Shown: positions 32,640 through 44,289 of the stretch, one piece after another
Layout: each line of letters begins with the position of its first letter
Numbering within the stretch: the first letter of the stretch is position 1
Source of the DNA: Rhipicephalus microplus
Lineage: Eukaryota > Arthropoda > Arachnida > Ixodida > Ixodidae
Direction of reading: 5' to 3'
DNA: 64,000 nucleotides
NCBI RefSeq assembly: GCF_043290135.1
Contig: NC_134701.1
Coordinates: forward strand, 66,657,502 to 66,721,501
Made by a program: the position numbers and the translations under genes
Notes under the pieces: generated by a model
Told to the model about the DNA's origin: nothing
The model's input: only the letters and a program-made list of their open reading frames with translations
The model's database searches: none

Positions 32640-35040
32640 CCCACTATATTTGGAGCAACGGTGGATAAGGTGCTAGAATGGATCCCCCAAGTGGGGTGCT
32701 ACATAGAAAATGTCATTGTCACTCAAAGCAGCACAGATAATTGCTGCAACACAGTGGCCAAGGGGGTCACTTCATCAACCTCACTGTTAGAAAGGTGAAA
32801 TGCCAATTTCTTCACGAATCGATCACTTACTTAGGACACAAGGTCTCCGGAGATGGACTCTACCCGATATTGACCAAGATCAAGGCAACTCAAGATGCTC
32901 CGGAGCCGAGGAACCTTACAGAATTGAGAACACATTGAGGCTTCTCAATTTCTACAGGAAGTGTTTGGCCGACATAGCCATAGTGGCTGCACCTCGGCAT
33001 GAGCTGTTTAAGAAAAAAAATAGAAGTGGCGCTGGGCAAAAGAACGCAAGCAAGCATTGGAAGCTACTAAGACTATAATCTGGGACAGTGAAATCCTCAC
33101 ATTTTACGACATCAGGAAGATGGGGCTCGGCTGTGATTCGTCAGCCCACGGTCTTGGAGCAGTGATTTTTCACGAAATGCCCGATGGCACCAAGAGACCA
33201 GTAGCATTTGCCTCTCGGACATTCACAAGGAGTGAACGCTATTACGCACAAAGGGAAAAAGAAGCTCTCCTCATCATTTTTGGCTTGCGACGTTTTCACT
33301 GGTACTTGTTTGGCTGGTGCTTGAACCTTGAACGGATCGTTAGCCTTCTAGCGCTGCTCGGATAAGATAAACCAGTACCGCTGCTTGCAGCATCGAAAAT
33401 TTAAGGTGGGGCCATGATGCTCACCGCGTACCAATACAATCTGAACTATACCAGTGGAAATAACATGCAAGTAGCTAATGCCTTATTAAGATTGCTGCTG
33501 TTGGTGGAAACTCATGACAACAGACCTGAGTGCTTGGCCGTTTTGGATGCCACTCCACTCACTGTGACGCAGCAAATGAAACGATGAGTGACCTTGTTTT
33601 AAGTGTGGTAGTCAAATATATGCTCACAGGATGGTCAGCCAAGTACCCTAGTGAAATGCAAGCATTTTGGAGGTGCGGAGATGAACGGTCGATTAAACAG
33701 TACTACCATATGTGGGGTGATCCGGTCATGGTGCCCAAGAGCTTGCAACCTGATGTTCTGTCCCTACTGCACGACGAACACCCGTTTATGACACGGATGG
33801 AGATGCTAGCTCGATCCTATGTTTGATGGCTTTCCTGGACATTGACATTGAAGATACAGTACGAAACTGTCACATTTGTCAAAGTGTGCTCTGAACCTAA
33901 ACAGCTGGACCATTGCAACCCTGACCTTATCCTACAAGAGTTTGGTAACGTGTTCATGTCAACTATGCCACAAGAAATGGCTGTAATCTGCTGCTGAGGT
34001 CGTCGCTATTCACAATTGATCGAAGTTGTCTTCCTGCCTACGACAACTAGTGCAAAAATAATGCACTGTTTAAACAACCTCTTTGCAGCATGTGGCTACC
34101 CAGAAGAATTGGTGACTGATAATGCTCTTCAGTTTACCTCAGACAAGTGTCAAGAGTTCCTGCGACAACGCAAAATTAAGCATGAGAGGAGCCTCCACAC
34201 CATGCCGCATCCAACGGAGCTGTAGAAAAGCTTGTTAGTACCATCAAAAAACAGCACCTCTGAAGCAAGCACTGGCTGACGACGTTTCAGGATTACTGTG
34301 TACTATGCAAGAGTATCTCTGTCATTTCTTGTTATTACGCAGATAGACACCAAGTTCAGTTGGAGCAAAGAAGCCAGCTGAGCTCTTCTTGAAGTATTCG
34401 ACCGGTTTCGTCCGGTGAAAGTTGTCTCTACTAAAGCCTAGTTACGTGGATAACATGTTGCAGCATCAGAAAAGGTAGGCTGAGTGACGCAACAATTAAA
34501 GAGGGTCGGCCGAGTACTTCTCAGTCAGTGACAAAGTGTATGTGAAGACGGTGAGAGGTAAAGTAGAATCTTAACAGGAAGGAATTATCGAGCAAGTAGT
34601 CAGCCTATCTACATATCTTGTGGAAAATCAGAGACCCCGTGTGGTTCACCCATGTTGACCACTTGCAGAAACAAGGGACTAGTGCGGCTATCAACCACCG
34701 CCCCCAACCGCAAGGTGCAGGAGCTTGTGAGGACTTGACTATCTACTAACTCTCGGACACCGAGCCATTTTCAGAAGGAAACAATCTAATTTTAACTAGG
34801 AGCTTCAAGGAGGGCTCTACGCTAGGGGTGTTTCAAGATTAATGGAACGTGCAAAGTCATGATGACGTTGACGAGGATGAAGATGTTCCTGAGGCAACAC
34901 CAAGTGTGGCAGCGTTTACTTTGGGTAATGATATATGCGGTTGTTCTATCCAACCAGGGCACGAATTCAAGCCGGCGTGCGGTTCAAGCCGACCAGACGA
35001 AAACGTCCTGGAAGGCTTCATTCCGACACAGTAAATACAG
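32640..35040 (+). pseudogene. pol: Ty3/gypsy pol remnant D
   Basis: Broken pieces in pol order: RT thumb/connection (SITYLGHKVSGDGLYP, then LRLLNFYRKCLADIA), RNase H (LGCDSSAHGLGAVIF with YYAQREKEALLIIFGLRRF), an integrase finger region (LLHDEHPFMTRMEMLARSY) and core (VFLPTTTSAKIMHCLNNLF, ACGYPEELVTDNALQFTS). At the end lies an RRKRPGRL-like basic tail near 35000. Stops and shifts occur throughout and no LTR or gag was found. It is the oldest Ty3/gypsy relic in the window and not a close relative of A or C. Confidence 0.78.
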
Positions 35041-35049
35041 GAGTGTCTG

Positions 35050-35657
35050 AACACTGGTCTGGTGCCAAGAAGAATGAATCTTTATTCACATCGAACACGC
35101 TCCTCTTAACTAGAGCTAGAGACGCCAAAACGATCTGTGCGCATTTTAATTGGACAGAACAGGTATCATTCTTCATGCCTTTTATATTGCGCCTTAGTTT
35201 GTCAACTTCTGCCATAGAAGCATTAGTCCGTTTACACGCATAACTTCGTAAACACATTCTCAAGCTACACTAGTAGCGTAGCTTGTGAAAACCTCATTGT
35301 TCTAATTAGCTCTTATATGGAGGCAGGGTTAGCCAACATTGAGGCTCAATTAGTTTAACACAGAACAAATTTTGGTTGCTGTGAAAGGCAGCTAAACAGT
35401 GAAATTTGCTGCATCGTTTTTGGGCCACAGGAGGTCCATGTAGATCACTTAAGATCTGCTAGCGCACACAGTCAGTTATTCGAATACCTTGCACACAGTC
35501 TGTTAAATGCGCTTACATGCTCATACTCTACCAGCCTGTATTTCACAGTGTGATTGTTCATGCCGTAGAATATTAGAGGATCTCATTGAATTACCACATC
35601 AGAATGCGGGGTTCGTTGCAGCTTCCGACGAGCTCGTGCCTTTTGTCACTGTTTTGA
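35050..35657. other. No gene recognised
   Basis: Nothing supportable. Confidence 0.55.
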
Positions 35658-35846
35658 TAGATAGTTAAACCTCTTTACAACCGACATGCGCTGGGGAGCC
35701 ATTCTTGTCTTTATGAGATGTCTCTTATAAGCAAAGTACCGCATATGTGCTTTCTTATAAACACCCATTTCAGTGTCGGCACACTGGTGTCTCTTATACC
35801 CATTTGTTTGTTCCATCAGTGTCTCTTATAAAGCGGTTTAATTGTA
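35658..35846. mobile_element. Small pogo/Tc1-like MITE
   Basis: GTTAAACCTCTTTACAA at the left is matched by ATTAAACCGCTTTATAA in the reverse complement of the right end, with TA at the edges. Inside, the unit TCTCTTATA recurs. Boundaries are uncertain by a few bases. Confidence 0.45.
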
Positions 35847-36483
35847 TTAGAATACAGCTGCCGAGCTTCACAACAATAAATTGGATCACGCCCCAGCACC
35901 TCCCCCAAATGCAGCAGGCCTGTTTTTCTTAAGAGCTTTGGCACGGTGCCTTAATAAGAGCCATTCAAGCGAGGCAGCTTTAACACAAGAACTTACTGAG
36001 CATGAACCATGAAATCGCCTTGGCCAACACAGCAAAGGCTTGGTTCTTAGCTGCTGGTATAGTCTGAGTGTGTGTGCTCAGGCACACCTCAGACATTCCT
36101 ATCTGTGTGTATGTGTGTGCATGTGTATGTGTGCAAATACACATGCACACACACAGCCATTATATACGTATTTGCATCCTACATTTTACTTGTTTGTGTC
36201 ATAATCTATGTATTATGGTATCTTCTGAACTATGTACAGCTCATTCTTGTCTTAGCTGAAGCACCAGCAGCCAGCATTTGCACTGTTCAATTTGTACGAC
36301 CAGTTTAGACGCATAGTGCCTACTAACTTCATCTGTCCCTCTGCCCTTGAGCTTTCACTTCCTAAAAAGTTGGACAGCTTTGTCACCTGCACCAACAGCA
36401 ATTGGCCAAGAAACGTTTTTCGAGCCAGTGTTCGAAGAACTCAGCGTCTTTTGTTTGACACATTCTGCCATTCTCTTTCGCAG

Positions 36484-36739
36484 GTTTGCTCATGGAGCAA
36501 CAGGCCCCTAGCGCCTGTGTGGAAGAGCACCCGTGCCCTTGCTGCGAGCGAGTGTTCCCGACAGCTGAGCGGCTAGCAGTGCATGTCAAGGTGCACCGTG
36601 GAGGACCCAAGCGGCCACTGAAGTGCGAGCAATGCTGCTGCACGTTCCCGCGCATTGACAAGCTGCGGGCTCACCAGTTGGTCCACCGGGTTGGCAAGCC
36701 CCACAAGTGTGAAATCTGTGACAAGGCATTCACGCACAA
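36484..36739 (+). CDS. C2H2 zinc-finger protein, upstream coding exon
   Basis: The exon starts after the acceptor TTCTCTTTCGCAG and ends at the donor CACAA/GTGAGC. The first ATG is at 36492; the frame is open two codons further to the splice site, so a more upstream start is possible. It encodes residues 1-83, with fingers 1 and 2 (Cys15/Cys18/His31/His35; Cys45/Cys48/His61/His65) and the first half of finger 3 (Cys73/Cys76). The last codon is split after two bases. The downstream exon at 59065 supplies its third base and finger 3's histidines, which strongly supports the join. A multi-finger protein like this is expected to bind DNA in the nucleus; targets are unknown. Confidence 0.88.
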
Positions 36740-37048
36740 GTGAGCTTTACTGCTTTCTCTGTGGCACGTTTTTGTGTCTTTAAAAACTTTTGTCAGAAGC
36801 TAGGGTGACATCTGTCCGTGTTTTAACCCCTTTGGGGCGAACTGTGAGACACCATTATGTATTCGTTTCTAATTTAACAATCCTACTGAACCCCGAGAGG
36901 CATTGTATGAGCAGAGATTACAGGGCTTAATAGAAGTAATGCTAACAAGAGGCCGTGAAATTGTATAAAATACTCACAAGAAACTACTTTTTGTTAGCCC
37001 AAGAGCTTCAAAATGGCGTCTAATTTATCTTGTCGGTATGTACACAGC

Positions 37049-37140
37049 TATTTCAAGCAGCACAGAAACGGGATGCAGCGCCTGCTTTCTGTTGTCTCAT
37101 CTGTGTCCTGTTTCTGCGCTGTTTGAAATAATTGTAGCCC
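37049..37140. repeat. Foldback element copy 3
   Basis: Arms 37049-37078 and 37101-37130 are inverted copies (TATTTCAAGCAGCACAG against TATTTCAAACAGCGCAG). They are followed by TGTAGCCCAAG, similar to the TAGCCCAA of the other tails. No clear target duplication. TTAGCCCAAGAG also occurs before the left arm at 36995, which weakens the tail assignment. Confidence 0.5.
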
Positions 37141-37711
37141 AAGAAACTCCTTAACAAGAGACAAAGGGAATTTCACGGACAGAAGCACTAATTTCACTTC
37201 TGCAAATGATGACGCCCAAGCTATTCTGCCAACAAGATAAAGCATCAAGTCCATTCAAAACTGAAAACCTGTGTAGAATATTTCCTCTGTCAATAACCCT
37301 TGGTACCCTTGGATAGCACAGTTCTTCCTTAAACAATAATGTATTATAAGGCACAGTAATGCACTGCCACGTGGGCATCAACCAGTTGGCACACATGATT
37401 GTGCAAGTAGTAGTGAGCGCAGGTCAAGAAACTCTTGCCAACTTATCGGCCTACCACTAAAATGGAGCTGGCGAGTCGTGACCGCAGCTGATTCCATTTG
37501 CTCAAAGTACGGTTGAGAAGAGCAGGATCGGAGCTTATGTATAGGATAGTCACGTGGGTTTTTTTTTTCTTTTTTTTGTGTTAAACAGGCCTTCTTTGCA
37601 GCTTGGAAATAAATCTTACGCATGAGACTTTCATTATTGCAAATGATGCAGTGGGAGTTTCTGGCGACTTTCTGGAACTTTGCAAATCCGATCTCTTGGT
37701 CAAAGTCAATA

Positions 37712-38683
37712 CAGTCGAACCCCGCTACAACGAAAGTGACGCAACGCGGGAAAAAGTTCCGTTGAAGCGGAATTTTTATTGTAGTGAAATTGAAAAAGTA
37801 TAGCTGATCTGAGCTAGCAAAACAAAGAAACCTTTGATTCCAAAATTCGAAAAGTGTAGACCGCTTCCTTTTCTTTCCCAGCAATATCACGACGCAATTC
37901 TCACCCATGCTGAGTGACACCATGGTGAAAAGCATGCTGAAACAACGGCCACAACGGCTTTCGTAAGCGAACCTAACAGTTGCACTAACACGCTAACACC
38001 AGTGTCCGTTGTCAAACTGTAGCCGACAATGCTGAGATAGAGGCATGATATCGTGGAGCGGTGACTTTTGCCTTATTCTATGCTATTCTTAGCATCCAAC
38101 ACTACCGGCTGGCTGGCTTTGTGATAATGTGGATGAACAGCCGTTCTGATTGGTTACCACACTGTCAAAGCCTGAACAGAACCAAAAGCATTGGCATCAG
38201 AAAAGGCAGTCGTTCCACGATCGCACCCAGAGCAGCTGCATGAAGGAAACCAACTGAGCGAGCAATCGAAACAACTGAGCTTGAGCCATCTCTAGCTTCA
38301 GATCGTCTGTGGCTGGGAAGCAAGTCAGTGGCTAAAGCAGAACAGTCTCGTTGCCATCGCTATCTAGCAGAGGCGGCCTCTGGGCTTGGTAAGCAGGGGC
38401 AGTTTCTGGTGGTGGTGCCAACGCGTGTATTAGAATTCGTTCACATATTTCCATGTTACAAAGATGCATGAAAATCTTATTATGTTTAATGCATGGCTAT
38501 AAATATATGAGCCTGGAGGTACATGGTCAAATTTCGTTGAAGTGAAACGACAGAAGAAAAAAGGTTCATTTTGATGAGAGCATTTATGCATTGACTCCTA
38601 TAGACTGCTGACGGGTAACCAAGAATTTTTCGCTGTAGTGGAAATATCGTTGAGGTGGCATTCACTTCAGCAGGGCTCAACTG
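37712..38683. mobile_element. pogo/Tigger-like element, non-autonomous
   Basis: Both edges carry TA (37710-37711, 38684-38685). The left end is CAGTCGAACCCCGCTACAACG and the right end reads, reversed, CAGTTGAGCCCTGCTGAAG. CAGT starts, TA duplications and AACG/TTGTAGTG-style subterminal repeats fit the pogo branch of Tc1/mariner. At 972 bp with no transposase recognised it must rely on another copy. Confidence 0.72.
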
Positions 38684-38685
38684 TA

Positions 38686-39638
38686 TTCAGCAATTTATTC
38701 AAATAATTTGATATAACTAACTAAAACAACAAATTGTAGTGCGCACGGTGGCTGTCAGCAACATGCAGCAGATTTCACTCGCCTGCCTCTACATCTACGT
38801 TTGCTAACCTTTGACGTAAGTTAGTTGGGGCACCCGGTCTAAGTGAGAATCGAAATCATGGAACAATCTTTAAAGTTAGCACAAGCAAAATTTACGCTGT
38901 GAACACTTCAAACATAAAAATCATAGTTTCAGATAGTGTAAGATAAGAGCCTTCATTTTTAACATATAAAATATGCAAAGAGAAGCATCACAGAATGCTT
39001 AAAAAGAACACTCCTAATGAAGAACAGTTAATTTAAGGGCTTTGGGATGATATGGATCGTTTGGCCACGAAAAAGGCAAAGATCCAACGACAGTTGTGCG
39101 CGGAGCTTTGGACGGGCAGAAGAAAAATGAAGAGAGAGTGCGGTGTGCGGCTTGAGCCTGTAGAGAACGGCATGATTCGAATTGCAGCTCGCTGATTAGG
39201 GATGACTATAGAGGATTTTATTTGTTGTAATTGTAATATAGTAAATGGTAAGAAAGGAAAATGGACAAAACGATAATGTATTGCTGGTGGATACCAGACC
39301 TGCAAATTTCGAATAACGCTTTCGAAGTTCTACCACTGAGAGAAGTTCTACCACAGTGGTGGTCATCCTCCGTTTACCTTGTAGGGTGTATGTACCTGTA
39401 TTTAAACGTGGGAGCATCGGTCTCCGCCACCAGTAGCTGACAGCAAGTGTGGAAAACTCTTTTTGTCTGTTGACGTCGTGTAGCACGTGATGTCATTCAA
39501 AGCTGGCAGCTGACCAGCTTTGGTCCCTGCCAGTGCCATGTTATCCTTTCATTCTCTCTCTTCAAATTTAGATGACACATGATGTGGACATAATTTGAAA
39601 TGCTCTTGGGACATACAGTACACTCCCACGAAAGTCTC
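38686..39638. other. No gene recognised
   Basis: Nothing supportable between the pogo-like element and the Kolobok-like transposon. Confidence 0.55.
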
Positions 39639-40153
39639 TTAAGGGGGGAAACAGGTCTTGGTGACAAAAAAAAATGCCAAAAAAATAGATTTTTTATTTT
39701 GGTGATTTTCGTTATCTTCTTATCATCCCACACCTGCCCACAAAAAAGGAACTCGAAATGACGCATCGTTGAGCCAAAAAATGTCATGTTTATTCATCCC
39801 AGCACTTGGTCTCGCTTTTGAAATCGCCGAAAACAGCCCCTTTTTGCATTGCTCGGATCGCGCTAACCACTCATCGGATCGCGGCCATCTTAGTCTCGTT
39901 TGAAAGAGCTTCTGTTGAGCTCGCTTTCCCGCCAGGAACGAACCTTCAGTGCTGCAGCCAGTCTGCGCTACCAGGCAAAAACAAGCGATAATACCGTGCA
40001 GTATCATTGGTCCATAGCAGTAACGTGAGTGAACAGCGGCTTGTGATTGGAGCGTGGGGACTAACAACACTGGTGATTACGCACACGCGGTCGCAAACAC
40101 GCGCGTTGTCACCGCCATTCCGGAAGTTTTGTAGTTTTGCGATCGAAATCGAG

Positions 40154-42369
40154 ATGCCGAGCCGTGCTCGAAAGTTCCGCACACTTCACTAATTTGGCAA
40201 GCGACGGAAAAAACGTGCTTTGCAGCCCAAGGAGTCATTGCAGCCAGTGCGGGCTACGTCGGCAGAGCCGAGCAAGACAGAAGACCGGTAGTCGCCGCGA
40301 TGCAGCAGTCCGACACAACACAACGGCAGCATTCGATCGCTACAACTTTTACCAGTGGCGACACACGCTCAGAGTGCCATAAATCATTGCAACTGCCGAC
40401 GAAGATATCTGCTTATCTCGGCGGAAGAACGCAACAGATTCCGCGACAAAGCGGTGTTGCAACACAACCGATCTTGACGACGACTTTGGTGCCGGCGGAA
40501 TCAGCTGATTACTGTGATACTTCAACAAGGCACCAGGAAACAACGCCGCCGCTTGTGATTAAGACAGCAGAGAATGCTGCTGCAGCAGATCTCGCAGCTG
40601 GAAAAAGCGTGGCGGCGACTGCGACCGCTTCCTGCAGTACGCGCGATTGAGCTGCGAGGATAGATGCGACATTTTTGACATCGGCTGACCGAGTACTAAT
40701 CGAGCATCGCGCCCAGCAAGAAGCAGTTGAACTTTCCTCGGTCTCGCCAACCGAGCGCAAAATGTGTTCTCACGAGTGAGCGCGGCACCAAAAGTTCATT
40801 GGCCCCGACGTATACCATGGTTGACCTCGACATGGTGAACAGTTTACTAAATGAACATTCTGCTTGCCAAGTGTGCCGTGGTCAGTTGACCATGGAACGC
40901 GACACGCGCGAGTAGGCGTAGCCGTTAAGCTGTAGCTCCACTGCAGCAACTTCAGAGAAGTTGGTTCGAAATGGAGCTCGTGACGGGTTGGTGGCAGCAG
41001 TAACTGCAACCCATTCGAAATCAACGTTCGCACGGCACATGCGGTTCAGAGCACTGGGAATGGTCAGACAGCTCTGAATGACATCTTTGCTGCTATCGGT
41101 GTTTCACATCGGGGCCTTCACACGAAAACGTACCGAGAGTACTTAAAAATGAAGCTTTAGCCAGCAGCAAGGAGAGCTTGTGCAGAACATTTGACTAAGT
41201 GTGCCACAGTGGTAAAGTGCCTCTACAAGGACCTCAATTTCGGCAACCTCGGAAATATTGCCAACTTTTTTGATAAAAGCTGGCACACAAGACGACACGC
41301 CTCTCACATTGGAATAGTCACTGAGATAGAAGTTTTTTCAGGTTATGTGCTAGACTATGTTGTGCTTTCTAATTTTTGCCTCGGCTGCGAATGTGGACCG
41401 AAACACGAGAGCCCGGAATACTCTGAATGGAAAGCCAAACATTTATGCCAGAAGAATACCTCATGCAAGGCTGGCCTAGTGGAAGTAGAGGCAGCAATGA
41501 TTTTATTTCAGCGCTCCCTTTCGCTTTCATGGCCTCAGGTACACCACCATGTTTTGTGATTGTGACAGCCGGTCATACAGTGCTGTCAAAGAAGCTAAGG
41601 TGTACGGCTTTATAAGTGTTGAAAAAGAAGACTGCTCGAATCATGTGCAGAAGCGCATGGAGACTGTGCTTCGGAACCTCTTGCAGAAGCACAAAGGGGC
41701 AGCAGCAAGCGCATCAGTGTCAAAGGCCCCCTCACGGGTGACCTCATCACAAAACTGATGAGTTATTACGGCTGGGCTTTGAAATCTCATTCTAGGAATG
41801 TGGATGAGATGCACAAGGCTGTGTGGGCTGCGTATCATCATGTGACATCCACTGACAAGAAATCAAACCACAGCTTCTGTTCACATGGCCCCGAGTCTTG
41901 GTGCAAGCATAATGCAGCCATGTCAAGGATTGAGCCCATCCCAAAAAGTAAGTACAATTTACCAGAGGCTCTGAGCAATGCACTGCGTCCTGTTTATGAA
42001 CGCTTGTCCGACAAGAAGCTCCTGCAGAGATGCACCAGAGGGAAGACGCAGAATGCGAATGAGACCTTGCATTCCGTCATTCGGAGCCTCTCATCGAAGG
42101 ACAAAAACGTGTCATTGTTTGCCGTTGAGACTGCCATGGCAGATGCTGTTATGCGTTTCAACTTAGGGAACAAGGAATCTAGTTCGCTTATTTTGCGTGA
42201 ACTGCAGCTAGATCAAACATGCACAGGTAACCAGCGGACGGTTGAGAAAGACTATCGCCGTGCCGTCGGCTCGAAGAGGAAACGTGCATCTTCAGTGACG
42301 TTCCAGGCAGCCGCAAAGAAGAAGCACAATCAAAAGCCTGCTTCAGACTACTCCGCAGGGAATTTCTGA
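40154..42369 (+). pseudogene. Mutator-like/Kolobok transposase
   Basis: The likely start is MPSRARKFR at 40154. The N-terminal third is degenerate and holds a Cys pair (HSACQVCRGQL) near 40860. From 41191 a conserved stretch reads FDKSWHTRRHASHIGIV and VVLSNFCLGCECGPKH, then FCDCDSRSYSAVKEAKVYG, where the family's usual DGDS is changed to DCDS. VEKEDCSNHVQKRM and, from 41758, NHSFCSHGPESWCKH and CTRGKTQNANETLHSVI follow, with a basic tail (SKRKRASS). This is the metazoan Mutator-like transposase domain, a cut-and-paste enzyme. Two frameshifts between 41510 and 41760 and stops upstream break it. The last 203 residues are still open. Confidence 0.72.
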
Positions 42370-42767
42370 GTGATTGTGAATACAAGTGCTATGACTTTCG
42401 TGCATGAAATTTTTATTTTCACAATTTTTTCAGTTTTTGCATTTTTCTCAAATACAGATTTTTGCATGTTTTGAATTTTGGGATGAGCACTGTGTCGGTA
42501 ACAATGATTGGATTTTCTTGATCTTTTTTTATTTGAATGCTAGGGTATTGAAGTGTGCAAGAAAGCCTTGATAAAATGTTTAAGGACATTGTAAAATTTT
42601 GAATTTTTCCAGAAATCACCTGTGAAAATTTAGAGCTAAGAGACTGCGACATGAAAACTTTATAACCTTGGGTAAAATTTAGATACTAGCATGAAATTGC
42701 ATATTTGCTCTATTTGAATATTCAGCAATATACAGGTTCAATTATAGCTCTTTTGATGCATTACTTT

Positions 42768-42826
42768 TTATGTAAATCACATCCCAAATTCATAAAGTTA
42801 TGTAAATCACATCCCAAATTCATAAA
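42768..42826 (+). repeat. 29 bp tandem duplication
   Basis: TTATGTAAATCACATCCC...CATAAA occurs twice, at 42768 and 42798, one base apart, within the transposon's 3' region. Confidence 0.93.
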
Positions 42827-42977
42827 ATAGGAAAAGTTGTAACTTTTTTTATTGATGTAAAGGAAATGTAATTCCATATTTTCAATTGGGGTGAAAAGCT
42901 GAATATTCCATAAAAAAATCATGTCTCTAGGCCTAATCATAATATATTTCACTATTGGGTCCCATGTCCTCCCTTAA

Positions 42978-44261
42978 ATGAAATTGTTGCCTAAATGGAA
43001 CAACTGCAACTAATAAGTTTAGTTTCCTACTTCAATATTGTACCTCTGTTTATCTCTCGGTAAACGAAACTTTTCTTGAAGGAAACACATTTTCTTAGTC
43101 CCTTCAGGTATCGTTCAAGAGGAATCTACTTTAATTTGAAAAGCTCCTCCATGTGAAACACGCCCCTTCCGAGAACACATTCTGTTGTTGGCTTCAGCAA
43201 CCTACCATTTGCGTTCTTCATGCCTCATTGGCCGGTTCTTGCCTATTTCGTTGGTGTAAGCCACATCATAATCCTTGCATATAGTTCTTTGTTGGGTACA
43301 CCCACTCTTATTGTCCTCAGGTGTGCAGTCCTTGGGTCATGCCACAACTTGTGCTGAGGTGTAGTGGGGCTTAAAAGTGGCCTGCATGACCAGGGGATGT
43401 GAAGCCCTCTGAACGGAGTTTGATACACCTTGAACATTGGGAATAGACTCAATGGTTGTCTAGAAGTACTTGTTACTGGGTGAGTTGGTACATGTTAACA
43501 AAAAGGGGATAACTGCGCTACACATGTATAAAACACACATATGCTCTGTTTTGCGACTGATTTTTATTTCACACAGTCCACCTATAATGTGCCTTTTGCA
43601 TGACTCTACGGCTCTGGGAAACGATCTGTGGGGAGGCGCATGTTTTTCGCGATGGCATCGGTGGTGAGAGCGGTGTAGGTGGCACAACTAATGAATTTAT
43701 CTATAAATATGGTTCGGTTATCGCGATGCTAGCAACTAGTGCAGCTCATAGATGCACTTCGCACGGGTGCCCAGCAGCAACATTCTTTTTTGTTTGTTTT
43801 TTCCCCGCTTTCTAAACGCCACAATCGGCACCTCGAAGCGTGCATCAGGGCCGTGAGGAACCACAATGAAGACGGCAGTTCGTCGCAGCCTTCGATTCTG
43901 CAAGACAGTGTGAAAAACAGTTCATTAAAGGTGTGTTCGTGTGCTAACTAAATGAATATGTCACTTTTCTTGCAGGGCGATTTGTTTGTCTCGTAGCTCA
44001 GCAGTGCAGTAGCCATGATGCTTGAGCTATGGCTTTTGTTTGCGCAATATGCTTTTTTTCTCCATTTGCTTTGGAATGATGTCAACAGCAAGGTGTAGTT
44101 GAGTGGGCGTTGGTGTCGGTCTCAATTGAACTATGCTGTTAATTTTGTGGTCTTCTAAATATCGGAAAAGAGTTGCTATAAATTGTTCGCTCGAGCATAA
44201 TGAATGCGTGAAAGTAAACATTCGACAGAAGTCTGTCTGGTTGGGTATGAAACTGGGATAT
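42978..44261. other. No gene recognised
   Basis: One frame at 43739-43951 contains RHLEACIRAVRNHNEDG, which reads like protein, and ends near a possible donor AAAG/GTGTGT. No acceptor fits upstream and no family was recognised. Confidence 0.45.
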
Positions 44262-44289
44262 GAAAGGACCCAACGAACCAAACCCAGAG

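Larger units (their letters stand above)
39643..42973 (+). mobile_element. Kolobok/Mutator-like DNA transposon
   Basis: TTAA occurs at both edges (39639-39642, 42974-42977). The left end GGGGGGAAACAGG and the reversed right end GGGAGGACATGG form short imperfect terminal repeats. The 3.33 kb interior encodes a broken transposase in one orientation. A TTAA duplication with this transposase type fits Kolobok. Confidence 0.65.

Noticed and set aside
36068..36308. Open frames with Cys/Val repeats
   Set aside because: They come from a GT/CA microsatellite and not from a gene.
36995..37140. TAGCCCAAG copies either side of foldback copy 3 as a target duplication
   Set aside because: The left copy is some 50 bases away from the arm, and the right copy matches the family tail, so a duplication is not supported.
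37378..37935. 185-residue open frame on the minus strand
   Set aside because: It crosses the terminus of the pogo-like element and poly-T runs and has no recognised motif.
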